Below are positions 1 to 12,072 of a stretch of 64,000 nucleotides of DNA, in pieces. Source of the DNA: Pezicula radicicola. Lineage: Eukaryota; Ascomycota; Leotiomycetes; Helotiales; Dermateaceae. The translations under genes and the position numbers were made by a program. The first letter of the stretch is position 1; every line of letters starts with the position of its first letter. The stretch is from positions 397,088 to 461,087 of the forward strand of contig PDUO01000042.1 in NCBI GenBank assembly GCA_003008705.1, in the 5' to 3' direction. The notes under the pieces are model-generated. The model searched no databases, had not been told where the DNA came from, and worked only from the letters and a program-made list of their open reading frames with translations.

Positions 1-151
1 ACAATCAATTGGCAGTTGCTTCTTCGAGAAGAGAAACAGCAAAAGATGATAAACTGCTCGGCCGAAGATGAGCGACCTAAACACTGATTTGACATCTGTG
101 TTCTCAAGGTTTTTCGAGCTTCGACAATCGAGATCAAGATATACGGTTGCG

Positions 152-3100
152 TTACTCAAAAGATTGGCGGAAGACTCTCTCGATGATGTACCACTCGTAA
201 CGGGCAATATCGGCGAGAGTAGCTAGGTCTAACCGGTTTTGACCAAATGGCAGATCTAGACGAAGGTTTTGGAAATACCCGTCATCGGTATTGAACTCTC
301 CAAACATTCCTTTGAATTTAATCTTGCTCTTCACAACAGAGTTTTCAACCTTTTCGGCGAGCGGTGTTTCCTTCTTTGGCTTAGCGGATTCTTCAAGAAC
401 CTTTGCGTACCACTATCACTGGTCAGTATCATTTTCGTCCTTGGCTTGAGAGTGTACCTACTTCGACCATGTCTTGAGGCGCACCTGGCTTTGGTACAAG
501 GGCCCAAAGGCGGATCCAGTGGTCAGCTTTGTGTGGAACACCATGCATAGCGGCCAGCTGCGGATCAATGCCTGTAAGGTAGACAATATTGTCCTTCATA
601 ACAGGTGTAAAGCCAGTACATCGCAAACACGCACGCCAAACTCGCTTCAAGAGTGTGGGGCTGAGGTTTACAACGTCAGTCTCGTTATTGACTCGATCAA
701 TGAGGAGAAGAAGAAGATCCTCGGCTGCCTTATAAATCTTCTGTCGGTCTTGAAGGGTAATGTACTCAACCATGTACCATGGGAACTGAGAAATTTTTAG
801 CATAAACTTCCTGTTCGTGGTGTAAGTGCACAAACCTTGAGCAAGGTGCTGATCAAACACTCAAAGGGGCGTTGAGGACATTCTTTTGCGAATGGTGACT
901 GCATCCATTAATAATCTGTTGGCTAATTTCAGGAATTGCAACTTACGCGTTGAGGAGCCTCAACATGCTTGGTCAACATAACAAGCTCTTCATTTGTCAT
1001 GAAGCCCTGAAAGCCAGAGTTGTAAATATCGTTGGGGTCACGAGGAATGATCTCTGGTCGAGAGCCATGCCACTTGACGTTCTTCGCTCTGGGGAATAAA
1101 TCCTTCATCAAGGCAGCCTGGCTTGACAATTCGATATCTACGTGACGCTGACCAAGACGACCTCCCCGACCACCGTTGCGGTTTGTTTCAAAACGTTCAA
1201 CAGCATTTACGGCCTCGTTCAAGCTGATGAACTCAACATAGCAGTCAAGTGTCTTGCTAGTAGTACGCTCCATGATAATGTGGATGGGCTCATACTCCTG
1301 CTCATTGACGATTCTGGCGTTGCGCCCAAGAAATGCAAGAACTTCGGAACGAGTGACCGAGTATGGGATCTGAACCTCATTAGTTGGAAGTCTTATGAAA
1401 ATGAGACTGAGAACTTACATTAGTAATCTTAATAACTCCCCAATCTTCAGGGCGGGCCAACTTGCAACCCTCAACAAAAGGTATGTTATTGACGTCCATG
1501 ACTTGTTCAAGAGTTGGCTTATGAGTACTATTCTTAGTGAACGAAGCCATTTGCTTACTCATACCATAAGGTGGACCAGTAACAAGTGCACCACCCATTG
1601 GAGTAGTCAAGGCGGTGATGGGCTGGAATGGGTTTGTTGGACCACGGAAGGGAGTCAAGGGAGCTCGTGTAGGAGCTTGTGGGACAATGAATGGATCGCT
1701 CTCATTGATAGTCGCCAAAGCAGTACTGCTCTTTGAAAGACTAGCTGGCAAGTCGAACTTTGGAGGAGAAGCAGTTCGTCGATCACCAGGGGTACTCTTG
1801 GGGCGGTTAGGACCTTCAGTGGTGAGGCTCTGAGTCCACTCCAGGATGCCAGACGTCTTCTTTGGTTGGACGGTTTCTGCGATGGTGCGATTTCCTTGAT
1901 GGCGAAGACGAGGGGTTGCTGTTGCCTTTCGGGGCTCAGAACTAAACTCAAGCTCCAGCGTGTGCGGCTTTGGGCCAGGAGTGGGTGCTGCCTTTGGCTC
2001 AGCAGTAACCTTCTTCTCACTACTAGTCTCTTGCTTCACAGGGCTGACAATCTTTACACCTTTGTTGATGCCAGCTTCACCACCTCCCGTCGACTTCAGG
2101 TTTGTCAGTGCCTCTGTCAAGTGCTCGTTGCCATTATAGGCGGTTTCGAGCATGGGTGCGACATGAAAGTCGTTAGAAGGAGTCTTTGGATTCTTATCGT
2201 ATTTCTTGTGAGCAAATGGTTGATAGGCTTTGTTTCCGTTCTTGGGAGCATAACTGCCACTTGGATGTTGAGAGAATGAAACTCCAATAGGGTTCTGCTG
2301 AGCACTGGGGTACTGATTGTGAGCTGGTGCAGCAAACGATTGGTTCATCGCAGGCCCAGGTCCTTGACCATAACCATTGTTGTCCTGGTATTGATGGCCC
2401 CAAGGCTGACCATTGATGCTAGGTGCATGTTGACCGTTAAGGTGGGGAAGACTTCCTTGTCCAATCATTGCGCCGCCGCCATTGAAGCCTTGAGTTCCAG
2501 CGTAGACTCCGCCGTAAGGACCGCCACCATAAGCTCTATGTTGTGCAGCGCCTGGGGGACCATTGACACTGAAGTGATCATAAGGACCGGCAGGAGGTGC
2601 AGCAGAATACGGTTGAGGGCCATTGTATTGACCTTGAGTGTTATACTGCAACATACCGTTGGTGTTGTATTGAAGGCCAAGCTGAACTGATTGACCTGGG
2701 CGGTATACAGCGGGTTGAGGCTGAAAGCCAGTGTTGTATTGCGGATCGATCTGGTTTTGAGCCATGGCGCTGCCAGGTCGATACATCGCGTTGACGTTCT
2801 GAGGTTGTTGATGATCAAAGCCAGCGCTGCCAGATCGGTACATTGTATTGACGTGTTGAGGTTGCTGTTGATCAAAGCCGAAGGCGATGTTGTTGTTAGC
2901 AACTGGGTAAGAGTTGTGTGGTGCGTCTTGTTCTGGATACATGTTTTGTTGCTGATCAGCGAATCCAGAAGTGAATTCACTCGAGTACGGGTTAAGCTTT
3001 CTTTGCTCAGGCAAAGTTGCTGAAGCTGAGAGCGGCGTAGCAAATGGGGAACCAGAGTAGTTTGAAGGTGCGATTGAGCTCATTCCATCTGGGAGATGAA

Positions 3101-3628
3101 ATGGCATGGGAACTTGAGTGCGCACGCTATCCTCGGACCCGAAGCTTTCGTTGCTCTGCTGTCCTTGGAGGTTTGTGATGTAAGGAGGAATTGGAAGCTG
3201 CTGTGCAGAACCAGTTGGAAGATTTGGAAGGTTAACGCGACGCGAAGAAGCTTGCTGGTTGGCCATGCTAGGCGATTCTTGATCAGGATGTTGAGAAATA
3301 AAGGACTCCCTATACTGGAAGCTATCTCTTCTGATTTCGACTCCACCAAAACGGTATTTGGGTGCCGCGGGACGTGGAATTGGTGACGGGCTTGACAAAT
3401 GTAGTGGTTGGGGGCTGATCAATTCGAAATCCGGGAATGGGACAATCGAACTGGGGGTTGCAACCTCCGGGGAGGGCGAATGCACTGGAATTCACTGTCA
3501 GTATAAAGAAAACCACGCTATGCGTCGCGTATTGTGAATGCCTTATCGCTTCGCGATATAAGGCGCCAATATAAAGGCGGCAACTTTTGAAAGGGCAAAT
3601 GGAAAGGCGGCTTACAGTTTGGATCCAT
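152..3628 (-). CDS. RRM-type RNA-binding protein, six exons
   Basis: Predicted 1,051-residue cytoplasmic or nuclear RNA-binding protein. Exons on the minus strand are 3628-3616, 3484-1419, 1375-947, 898-836, 785-462 and 412-152, and all junctions keep frame. The long reading frame has no ATG of its own, so a 13-nt first exon (MDPN) behind a GTAAGC donor supplies the start. The first ~690 residues are low-complexity Gln/Asn/Gly/Pro-rich with repeated QPQxVNxMYRxGSA units. A RNA-recognition fold follows, starting near IPYSVTRSEVLAF and containing the RNP-like stretch DCYVEFISLNEAVNAVERF. A conserved C-terminal block, CPQRPFECLISTL joined to FPWYMVEYITL, supports the 63-nt exon. It resembles a conserved fungal RRM protein with a quasi-RRM (Mei2- or hnRNP F/H-like). 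The precise ortholog is not recognised, and the RNA target is unknown. Confidence 0.8.
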
Positions 3629-5055
3629 GATATGGCTCGCCGCTTTTAGATGCGTTGAGGAGCAAGAGCGGCGTGACAAGAAAAGAAATATATAGATAGA
3701 CAGGTTGCTAGTTTTGCGCGCTAGTGGGTTTGATAGTGCGATCACCTGATAGATCCCATTTGGTCGCTTATAAGCGAGCAATGTGCATGTCCGACATTTT
3801 TATCTCTTATCTGGTACTGATAGCTACGGTCAGTAAATATAACTCACGAAATTATGAACTATTTTTATTTGCTGTTGTTAGTTATTATCTGATGTAGCCT
3901 ACAAGTATAATCTCGACCGTATCTGAATCATGGAAGTTTAGATGCACAGTTAGTCATACGTTCTATAGGAGTTTAAGTTTGGCAAGTTTGGGAGCTTTTT
4001 ATTTAGAAGAGGCCTAATAGTAGATTTACAATCATATTTCGTAACAAATATCTAAAATGGAAAGTGTAAACACAAATTGCAGAGTACAAATCGAAAGGTA
4101 GCATGGGTAAAACGTAGAAATAGGTAGGCATTAGAACCAGAAATAGATTAGATTGAATTCTTTGTACTTTGCATTCTATAAAGAGCTGAGAAGATAGGGG
4201 ATATACCAGCTTATAGTCTCCTACAGAAAAGAAACAAAGCAATAATCTAGGAGAAAGTGTTGAGTCACAGGTCCATTCTAGAATAAGCTTTATTTTTCTA
4301 CATGAACTCAGCCCCTGATCCTTTATCTAGCTAGAACTACCTGTATCGAAGTGAGGTTTTACTCTTCTAGTTATTTAGTTGTGGTAATAGGAATTATCGT
4401 AGCGCCCTGGGTTATTTTCACTTTTTGACATACCCCTTATGATCTCTTTATAGAGTGTTAGTTTTTAAGGAAACAAAAAAAGAACAATGGGTAAATTCAT
4501 TTTAGGTTAGTATGGCACATGTTCTCTACCCTATTACCGTCCATAAAATTACTACCTCTTATAAGATATTGGATTGTCACATTGAGATTATGCACACTAC
4601 TTGTAATAAATTATAAGGGCAACGAACTAGGTGCTACCACTGTGCTGTTTTATAATTCATACATTTCAAGAGACCAAGTGCTATTATATGAGAATACCTA
4701 GATTCAGTTAATTAAGTCAAGTATGTTATTCAGGTCAAGTTAGCCACCTAGATCGATTAAGTCACTCAAATAAATTTAGTTACTCGAATTAGGTTAGTTA
4801 CTCAAGTCGAGTAACTGTCTAGTGTGACTCACCAATCAAAGTTTAGCACTTTTAGCACCTTCCACACACTACATGAAGCTAGACTTGCGCTTATTATTTT
4901 ATCTCACTATTAAAACTGACCTTCCCTCACAAGAAACATGTCCCCCCTCCCCCCCAGAATCTTCACACTGCGCATTGGGGTTTCCAATAAGGTTCGAAAT
5001 CACCAATACCTACTTCGTCTCGAAAAATATATTCGTAAATACGACTATCCATAAA
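3629..5055. other. AT-rich intergenic spacer
   Basis: No convincing gene in this 1.4 kb. Short open frames have no recognisable product. Normal CA/TG dinucleotides are present, so this is not RIP-saturated DNA. Its right part carries the degenerate 18-bp repeat cluster listed separately. Confidence 0.6.
4700..4830. repeat. Degenerate 18-bp tandem repeat, copy A
   Basis: Imperfect 17-19 bp units of the type TTAGTTACTCGAATTAGG and TTAGTTACTCAAGTCGAG follow one another, with decaying copies to the left. Related units occur at about 34486, 42668, 44998, 51408 and 53450. It is non-coding and lies just upstream of the unknown gene starting at 5056. Confidence 0.6.
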
Positions 5056-6066
5056 ATGGCGTATCGCAACAAGATTTACCAGATGTACGACTCCCAAACG
5101 ACCCCTGGCAGACGTTGTAGAGGGTTCCCGAATATGGATTCACAACTCCTGGAAATCCTCTCCGTTATTAAGCAAGGAAAAGACATTCCTCACCCTCCAC
5201 CTGAGGCGAAGCGTGCAGCGCTTGAGCTTATTATGGAGGAGTCTGATAAGTGCGGTGGACTAAAGAGTTATATGTATTCCGACACTGCGATCTTCGACAT
5301 TTACCCCTTTCGCACTGATGAGGACGTGTCAGAGATCCTTTCAATGTTGTATTACCGAGCTCGAACACAGTTAGCACTGTTTAATGTCTTCATCATGCTA
5401 GAACAGCGCGGCTTCGTCAGTTTCGACAATTTCAGAAAGTCCTACCCACACCCAGCGATTTCCGACAATATGAATCCGATTGCTGCATGTCTCGACACCT
5501 TCGAAGCTCTAATGAATGAAGAGAAATACGTGCTTGGACCTCCTGAAAAGTATCCAGCACCTCTATGGAATTATCAAGCAACGTCAGGATATCTCCACTG
5601 GCTCGCTACTATGATCGTTCGTGGCTGTACAAAGGTAGACAAATTGTTTGGAGTAATTGAGGATTCCGGAATTCTTGGCGGCGTCAATAGAAAGGCTGTG
5701 AATCGTTATATCAAAACTAAAAGAGACAGAGAATTCACCTGTAATGCCGATGAGTTGGTAGGGAAAGGCAGCCATGCGTTTGGGTTCTGGTTACCTCAGG
5801 GTCTTGGTGATGTTTCTGAGGAGCATCTTTATCGGAAGATTTACGATGGCGTGCAAATGTTCAATAGAATTGAGAGAGTGTATAAGGATTACTTTGGCAT
5901 AGAGGATGAGCATTTGATTACGGAAGATCACCGGAATGACCCTGAAGGCAGTTTTGGGCAGTATCTTAAGATTGAAGCTAAGTGCTATTGGACACCTAAG
6001 AACCAGACGTCTTCTCATGACCAAGTCACATCTCAAAATACAACATGGGTCGTAACTGGAGTTTAA
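5056..6066 (+). CDS. Hypothetical protein, single exon
   Basis: A 336-residue protein of unknown function. The reading frame stays open upstream to an ATG at 4873. I chose the ATG at 5056 (MAYRNKIYQMYD) because the upstream 61 residues look like translated leader and the region before it is AT-rich. The protein is mixed helical with no signal peptide, membrane segment or family motif I recognise. Notable stretches are a Pro-rich HPPPEAKRAALELIMEE near residue 40, an Arg/Lys-rich VNRKAVNRYIKTKRDREF near residue 220 and an acidic C-terminal third. Codon use looks ordinary and there are no internal stops, so it is probably a real, lineage-restricted gene. It stands alone between two gene-poor spacers. 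Confidence 0.6.
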   Translation: MAYRNKIYQMYDSQTTPGRRCRGFPNMDSQLLEILSVIKQGKDIPHPPPEAKRAALELIMEESDKCGGLKSYMYSDTAIFDIYPFRTDEDVSEILSMLYYRARTQLALFNVFIMLEQRGFVSFDNFRKSYPHPAISDNMNPIAACLDTFEALMNEEKYVLGPPEKYPAPLWNYQATSGYLHWLATMIVRGCTKVDKLFGVIEDSGILGGVNRKAVNRYIKTKRDREFTCNADELVGKGSHAFGFWLPQGLGDVSEEHLYRKIYDGVQMFNRIERVYKDYFGIEDEHLITEDHRNDPEGSFGQYLKIEAKCYWTPKNQTSSHDQVTSQNTTWVVTGV

Positions 6067-7248
6067 ATCTTGTGGCATGGAACTTCGCACTGGTCGAGAC
6101 AGTTTACTGTTTTATTTGGTGGAGTTGGAGTTAAGTCAAGTTGATCTGTGACAAGCAATAAATTTAGTTCACAGTCCTAAGCGTGCATAGCTCTGTAGTT
6201 ATACGATTAGCTTCCTACAAGTGGTGCTGTACAAAGTAGATAAATCAAATAGTCGCATGATCCTACAACAAGAACCCTGTATACTTTGAAGATGTGGGAT
6301 GGGAGAACCTACAACGTGGCAAAAGACTGTTTGGTAATTCAACGTACGACAGAGGTCCCGGGCACTTCAGAGCTGCATAACTCTAGATATTTTGGTTCAC
6401 TTGGTGGGAACCTTAGCTAGAGTAAAGAAAGAAAGTAGTGTTGTACGCAATTCTGGCTTTAGAATTACTTTTACAATCAGGAAGTCGGGTACTTCTCTCT
6501 GTTACCAATTTACAGCCATGCTTTTTTACACCCCCGACCAAATTGCCAAGTGGCCAAGCATGTACATTTCCATGCCCATATGACTGGGTGCTCGCTGCTT
6601 GAGCCATGATAGTCACTTGGCAGTGAGATCGGAATGAGGCAGAATAGAAAGTCTAGACCTACTGATTATACGGGGATACAACATAGCCATACAATCTAGA
6701 CTTCGTACTAGTTTTCAGTCTTCTTATTCCTCAAAATTGTAGCTGAACGGATAAGAGATCACTTGAAGCTTACAAAGTCGGAATATTTTCTTGGCTCGCA
6801 CTAAGCTAGTTTCCAAAAGTGTTGTCGACAATGTAGGAAGGCGTATGGTTTTTCTTGGAACTAGTCTTCATCTAACCTAGACCATGCTTTTGATTACTCA
6901 CGCGACCAAGCCTCAATGTGATGGAAAACAACTGTAAGAAAAGTTTAGTGCTATGGGTCAATATGACAGCTACGAATATCGATGAATCTGGTCCTAAGCT
7001 CACGAATTTTAGACAATATTGTATGAATTCGTGTGGAATATGAAAGTCACATTGAACCACAACTATAGAATCTAACTTGTTGGTTTTTGTGCCACCCAAA
7101 ATTAAAGTTAAAACCTTCAAATTTGACCACGTTAAACTAACAGGCGGGAAGCATCATATTGGCAGCCATAGCACTCCCAAATCCTTTTTACAACACCCAG
7201 ATCTGCCCATCTTACTACTCCAATTAGAATTGCGAAAATAAACCACAC
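6067..7248. other. Intergenic region, no gene seen
   Basis: About 1.2 kb without a supportable gene. The short open frames on both strands (for example 6392-6583 plus and 6872-7120 minus) lack family motifs and plausible starts. Confidence 0.5.
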
Positions 7249-8319
7249 TCACTCTTTGGTAATATGTAAATCAATACCACCATTCCCAGGAGGTGTCCAA
7301 TGTGTCTGTCTCCCTTTTGCCCACTCGTAAATAACATCGAAATTCCTACAAGTCTTCTGAACTGTGGTATCAAAATTCGCATAATATGCTTTTTCCTTTG
7401 TATCCCATCCAATTGGCAAGATGGAAACATCACTGTAACACATGAGATTTCTCCGAATGTAATCGAAGCAATGCTCTATGATCAATTAGTTAGCTTTTTT
7501 ACTGTATTCCTTTTTTTGGGCGGGTAGTGTTGGAAGAAGAGACATACCATCATGGTTGCGTGTGAAGCTTTCGGGCTCATCGCCATCAAGACGCGCAGTG
7601 GGATCATAAAAATGCTTTCGTATCCGATTCTAGGGCATTATTAGACCCACAAGATGTAGCTGTCACAGGCTATTTACCAAACAATGAAGTTGATGAAACA
7701 TTTCAAGGAATCCGGCATATTCGCCTTCTTTACCTCCATATAACTTCGCAGTCTTTTGCGACAGGCGATTCGCTTCTTCCTCAGTGAGGCGGATAATCCC
7801 AACTAATGAATTAGCATATATCAGAGAGAGCTAGGAAAGTGGAGAGATCTACCCCCAAGGATTTCGTCCCATTTTGCGTCTATGTCTGGGCTAGAACCTG
7901 CGTATGAATCAAGAAAAGTATTGTTGGCGAAAGAGAATGGGGTTTGAATTAATTTCTGTTCGTAGAAAATGGGTGCTTCGGTTGGAGCTAGTATGTAAAA
8001 ACATTAGAATTATTCCATTCTACACTCTGGATGGTGATTGAGAGGGAGTCTTACTAAAGAAGCCATCATGGCAGGTTTCTTTTGCCACCGGCTGTAGATA
8101 TTTGATGGCGATGAGGATATATGTAGCTAGAAGAATGGCGTGAAGAAGGATTAGGTAGCCGCGTGAGGCCAAAGCTCTCAAATAGCTCTCCTGTCTGAGA
8201 GAAGTGATATATTTGTCGTGGTTTTGAGTGAGAAAGGACGTAGATGATGCTTCGTCGTCGGATACTCTTGAGTACCTTTGATAATCCACTTTCTCATCAG
8301 CCATATTGTTTGATGGCAT
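7249..8319 (-). CDS. UstYa-family (DUF3328) oxidase-like protein
   Basis: A 277-residue single-pass membrane protein in five exons: 8319-8055, 7987-7853, 7802-7678, 7629-7548 and 7475-7249. Residues ~1-50 are a polar cytosolic tail, ~54-76 a membrane helix (GYLILLHAILLATYILIAI), and the rest is lumenal. The DUF3328 signature is complete: HQLHC followed by LNRIRKHF, then HDEHCFDYIRR, giving two HxxHC motifs about 45 residues apart. Each spans a splice junction, which supports the exon model. Family members act in fungal secondary metabolism, including oxidative cyclisation of ribosomal peptides (ustiloxin, phomopsin, asperipin) and cyclochlorotine maturation. The substrate here is unknown. Its nearest neighbours are a small secreted peptide gene at 9781 and a Zn2Cys6 regulator at 10558, so a small metabolite locus is possible but unproven. 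Confidence 0.88.
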
Positions 8320-9780
8320 ATCCGAAAGTGTAATTCACGGCTTGACTAGAATGTTTGAGACGTTCTCGAAGTGAGGGCGGAGATGGTGAAGTGTTTCAAG
8401 ACAGAAGCTCGGAGTAAGAACACCACAAAATTGGGGTGATCGTCCACAGGCATTCTGCACGTTTTGAGCTTTCTTCAGAGACAAAAGCGTACCGAGTCTA
8501 GAACTGTTGTATGGCCGCATAAGCCTTGCATTGATGCTGTATAATGCTGTGCTACTTGAGCCAAGAGAGTTTATTAAAACAACCGAATTCATCAGATCGA
8601 GTAAGTTATTAAATTCAAATCAATTATCAAATTATGCTGCTACAATCCTATATGAATGTCACATTCTGCCTAAATTCTAGAATTCAAGGACAGACTTGTA
8701 AATCAAGCAAATTATGAACCCCCTCGACACAGAGCAAATTTAAGTTCAATTGAAATTATTGGAATAGTTCAAGATAAGCGATGGATTCAGGTGGAGCTAG
8801 GGAGGGGGATTCATAAGCGCTTGGCATGTGCAAGTGTTAGTTGTACTGACAGCGCATGGAATACTACAGGCATACGGAATGCCGCATCTAAAGTACCTTG
8901 CCAAGCGAGTGGCACAAGAAATCGGAAGGAGTATACGGTGTTATTATTTTAATGTCACAATAAGCACCAGATACTTGGAAGTTGTGCTTCGGTTTGAAGG
9001 AACCTCGGGGGTCAAGTAATAACGGAATAACAGACAAAATCCAGTGGAAGACCAAATGTGAAGAAGATGAACTGACATCTTGGTAGAACAAGTAAAAGCA
9101 CCCTGAAAACAAGGTAGAAAAATATTCTTACCGTCGAACGTAGCTCAGACCTTTAATTTTAAGTATAATATATGAATATAAAACAGTTTTTCCGCCTTTT
9201 TTTTTATCTAATTAGATTATTAAACGAAGTCCGAACATTGACTTTATTCTGGTGGAGTATCCTTTAAATGTATGATATTGTTAAAGTGCTGAAATTTTGA
9301 TGAACAGGTTGTAGAAGTCGGATTAAAATACTCTCAGAATCGGCTATGCTGTGAAGTCCTAAAGGGAAAAGAGTGTGAGTGCATGTTCTGCGACTATCCG
9401 ACCAGAACCCGATGAGGCTTTTTTCGACCATGGTTATTTGACAATATCAATCCACATCCTTAACACTAGGTATGCCATGTGAGGGATTTTGTGTTTAGAC
9501 CAAGAATTCAGCTATACATCTGTTCTTTGGTCTCGTTGTTTTTTTCGGATAGCTGAGGGAATCTGTCCTTGGCTGTGCGAAAAGAAAAAGTGAAGAGAGT
9601 AACAGCAGATGTCGACATCGGAACAGACGAAAAAGGTGCATGGCAGTTTGAAGACATAAAATGGGGGAAATATTCGCAAGAATCAAATTGCAAAGACAAG
9701 AACTTTTCTTCTCACGTCTTCAAAGATACACTACTTCACTCGAATTACCTCAAGCCTCAGTCTTCAAATTCACTGCCACA
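8320..9780. other. Intergenic region between UstYa-like gene and secreted peptide
   Basis: About 1.46 kb. It contains the upstream region of the minus-strand UstYa-like gene and of the plus-strand peptide gene, which are divergently transcribed. I see no coding region that holds up. A poly-T tract lies near 9198. Confidence 0.5.
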
Positions 9781-9984
9781 ATGTACTTCAAAATCAATAC
9801 TCTAGTCATGGCAGCAGTACTCTGCCTTGCCATCACCACCGTCGCAGCCCCTGTTCCCGATCCCGACTCTGCTTCCGCTGCAGCTGCCGCCGCTGGGGCT
9901 TCAAAGGAAATTGTTGCAGCCATTGAGGCAAATAATGCTGCTGACGGGGCTTACAAGTACAAGAACGTGGTGGAAACTGTCTAG
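9781..9984 (+). CDS. Small secreted Ala-rich peptide
   Basis: A 67-residue protein with a clear secretion signal: MYFKINTLVMAAVLCLAITT, with likely cleavage after TVAA before PVPDPD. The mature part is about 43 residues, Ala-rich (DSASAAAAAAGASK), then an acidic helix and a C-terminal AYKYKNVVETV. The ATG follows CACA, a reasonable fungal start context. Cysteine is absent from the mature region, so it is not a typical cysteine-rich effector. There are no repeated cores and no internal dibasic Kex2 sites, which argues against a classical dikaritin precursor. Its function is unknown, but it sits between a UstYa-like oxidase and a Zn2Cys6 regulator. Confidence 0.55.
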   Translation: MYFKINTLVMAAVLCLAITTVAAPVPDPDSASAAAAAAGASKEIVAAIEANNAADGAYKYKNVVETV

Positions 9985-10557
9985 GACTTCCCTGAACTCA
10001 GAAATAGTTCGTAATATCATCCTTCACTTAGCCAGAGTTTTGGAATGGATACTGACTGATTGAGTTGTAGCTTCGGAGCGATGCACCGATGCGGCTCGAG
10101 CGTGGTTGTGTTTGTTTGCGTTGCAGTTATTATGATTTTGGATAATGGATCTTCGAGTCGATGGCAGTTAGAGTCATATGCAGCTATTTTGGATTTAAGT
10201 TCTGATGAGTCGGTTGATAGGGTTCCAGAATAGTGAAAATGTTCAGACACTGAATCTTATTGAGCCTTCTGCTGTTGAAGCACCTTGCGTTTCTTAGTGG
10301 TGCTCTTCACGGTACCACTCTGTCTTCGTGGTCTTTTGGTATATGATGTTTTCTTGTTCTATTCGAGAAATAGTTTATTCTGAGAGAGCTTTTACTAAGC
10401 AAGCTCGCTCCCTATCAACAGGCGAACATAAGCGAGCTGAGGTAAGACGACTGGGGGTGGTGCTGTACTACTAGTGCTGAGCTACTCCGTGCCTCAATAT
10501 TAATCCAGCATAGCCTCTCCGTCAGAGTAAGATTCTGTAAACCTTCAACTTCCCAGC
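9985..10557. other. Upstream region of the Zn2Cys6 regulator
   Basis: 570 bp holding the 3' end of the peptide gene and the leader of the regulator at 10558. No gene seen. Confidence 0.5.
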
Positions 10558-12072
10558 ATGAAAAAGACGAGAGCCAGCACTTCTAGGTCTAAGAAAGGTT
10601 GCATTACCTGCAAGATCCGACATGTAAAATGTGATGAATCAATTCCTGCGTGCCTGAAATGCACCTCGACCGGCCGCAAATGTGATGGCTACCTCAATGG
10701 GTCAGCTACCGCAGAGCCATCACTAATATCAACACCTTCCTACTCAATACCTTTCAAAGTTCCCGGTAGCCAAGAAGATCGGCAGCTCACACATTATTTC
10801 TGCGTACAAGCCGCTTCTGATTTATCAGGCTATATAAGTTCGGAATTTTGGACACATTCGTTTCTACGTACAAGTCATAGCGAACCAGTCGTGCAAAAAG
10901 CTTTAGTCGCTTTAAGCTCAGCGAAGCTGGCGATGGAGAATGACAGCGACCGAGAAGCTGTGTCGACTACTGAGGTACAGAAGAAATATATCAAAGCGGT
11001 GCGAGGATTGCGGAAATATATTGCTCCGACTTCGAAGCCTTCAGTAACGGTTGTCCTTCAGTGTTGTATATTGTTCTACTGTTTTGAGAATGCACGAGGA
11101 GATCATGCGGCTGCGCTTCAGCATTTGGAGAATGGCCTCGCAATACTACGTAATGAGAGGATAGAAAGTCAGAAGAAGAAAACCTCATTTTCTTCGAATT
11201 ACGAAGACTTGCAAGATATCAGCCAAGTTCTCTGTAGGATGGATCTGCAAGCCACATTGTTCGACGATTCACGGATACCAATCATAGCCCATCAAACAGA
11301 GACAATCATCACGTCTAGCGATAAATTGGAAGCATGGACTACGCTATCACAAGCATGCGCATCACTCGACAGTCTCACAAATCAAGTGGCCAATCTACTG
11401 ACCCGGAATGTCCAACACAACAGAAGTTCCATGGAAGATCTTCCAAGCTCGCTTCTCGCGAAGAAGCAGAACTTAATAGCAAAATTCCAAGCCTGGCAGA
11501 TCGTATATGAGTTATTTAATAAGAAGCAATCCACAGAAAAAAGTAAAAAAAAGGCAGAAGAACAAATCTCAGCCCTTCGTCATCTCGCAATCAACCACCA
11601 AGTCAGCTATCTACTTCTACAAGCCAACTATCCGAATGATCCCACTATCTTCGGAGCGTCCCCAAATCCAGCAATTGAAGAAATCTTGAACCTGGCAGAA
11701 GCACTCACCATTCCAAACAAGGAACGGAGTCGAGTCTTCTCTGCAGAAACAGGTATCGTCGCTCCCCTTTTTCTGGTTGCTATGAAAGCTGGAGATCGAG
11801 GGCTTTCTGACAGGGCTGTACAATTGTTGATGCGCTCGAATCGGAGAGAAGGACTTCATGATTCGAAAATGGCGGCGAATATGGTTCTGGAGATGTGGAA
11901 GATGCGTAGTATGGAGTTGGGAAAGTGTGTAGCTAATGATGATGATGGCCTAATGAGTGTGGAAAGCATTACGTGTGGTCTTCCGCTGGAGTTTGTGGCG
12001 GCTGATATAGTTGAATTGCCGGGCGGGATAGCCGGCATGGCTAAAGCTTTGGGAGTGGTAGCTGATCCTTAG
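10558..12072 (+). CDS. Zn2Cys6 transcription factor
   Basis: A 504-residue nuclear regulator in one exon. The binuclear zinc cluster is at the extreme N terminus: Cys15, Cys18, Cys25, Cys32, Cys35 and Cys42 with spacing C-x2-C-x6-C-x6-C-x2-C-x6-C, in the context KKGCITCKIRHVKCDE. This KKGCxTC form is typical of fungal-specific regulators with a divergent middle domain (Fungal_trans_2 type). The rest is helical with no second motif I can name. A mid-region Lys-rich run (KKQSTEKSKKKAEEQ) could be a linker. Targets are unknown. The closest candidates by position are the small secreted peptide and UstYa-like gene upstream, and the aspartic protease downstream. Confidence 0.92.
   Translation: MKKTRASTSRSKKGCITCKIRHVKCDESIPACLKCTSTGRKCDGYLNGSATAEPSLISTPSYSIPFKVPGSQEDRQLTHYFCVQAASDLSGYISSEFWTHSFLRTSHSEPVVQKALVALSSAKLAMENDSDREAVSTTEVQKKYIKAVRGLRKYIAPTSKPSVTVVLQCCILFYCFENARGDHAAALQHLENGLAILRNERIESQKKKTSFSSNYEDLQDISQVLCRMDLQATLFDDSRIPIIAHQTETIITSSDKLEAWTTLSQACASLDSLTNQVANLLTRNVQHNRSSMEDLPSSLLAKKQNLIAKFQAWQIVYELFNKKQSTEKSKKKAEEQISALRHLAINHQVSYLLLQANYPNDPTIFGASPNPAIEEILNLAEALTIPNKERSRVFSAETGIVAPLFLVAMKAGDRGLSDRAVQLLMRSNRREGLHDSKMAANMVLEMWKMRSMELGKCVANDDDGLMSVESITCGLPLEFVAADIVELPGGIAGMAKALGVVADP

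Noticed and set aside
2465..3043. 192-codon minus-strand frame
   Set aside because: Alternative frame of the low-complexity Gln/Asn-rich region of the first RNA-binding protein.
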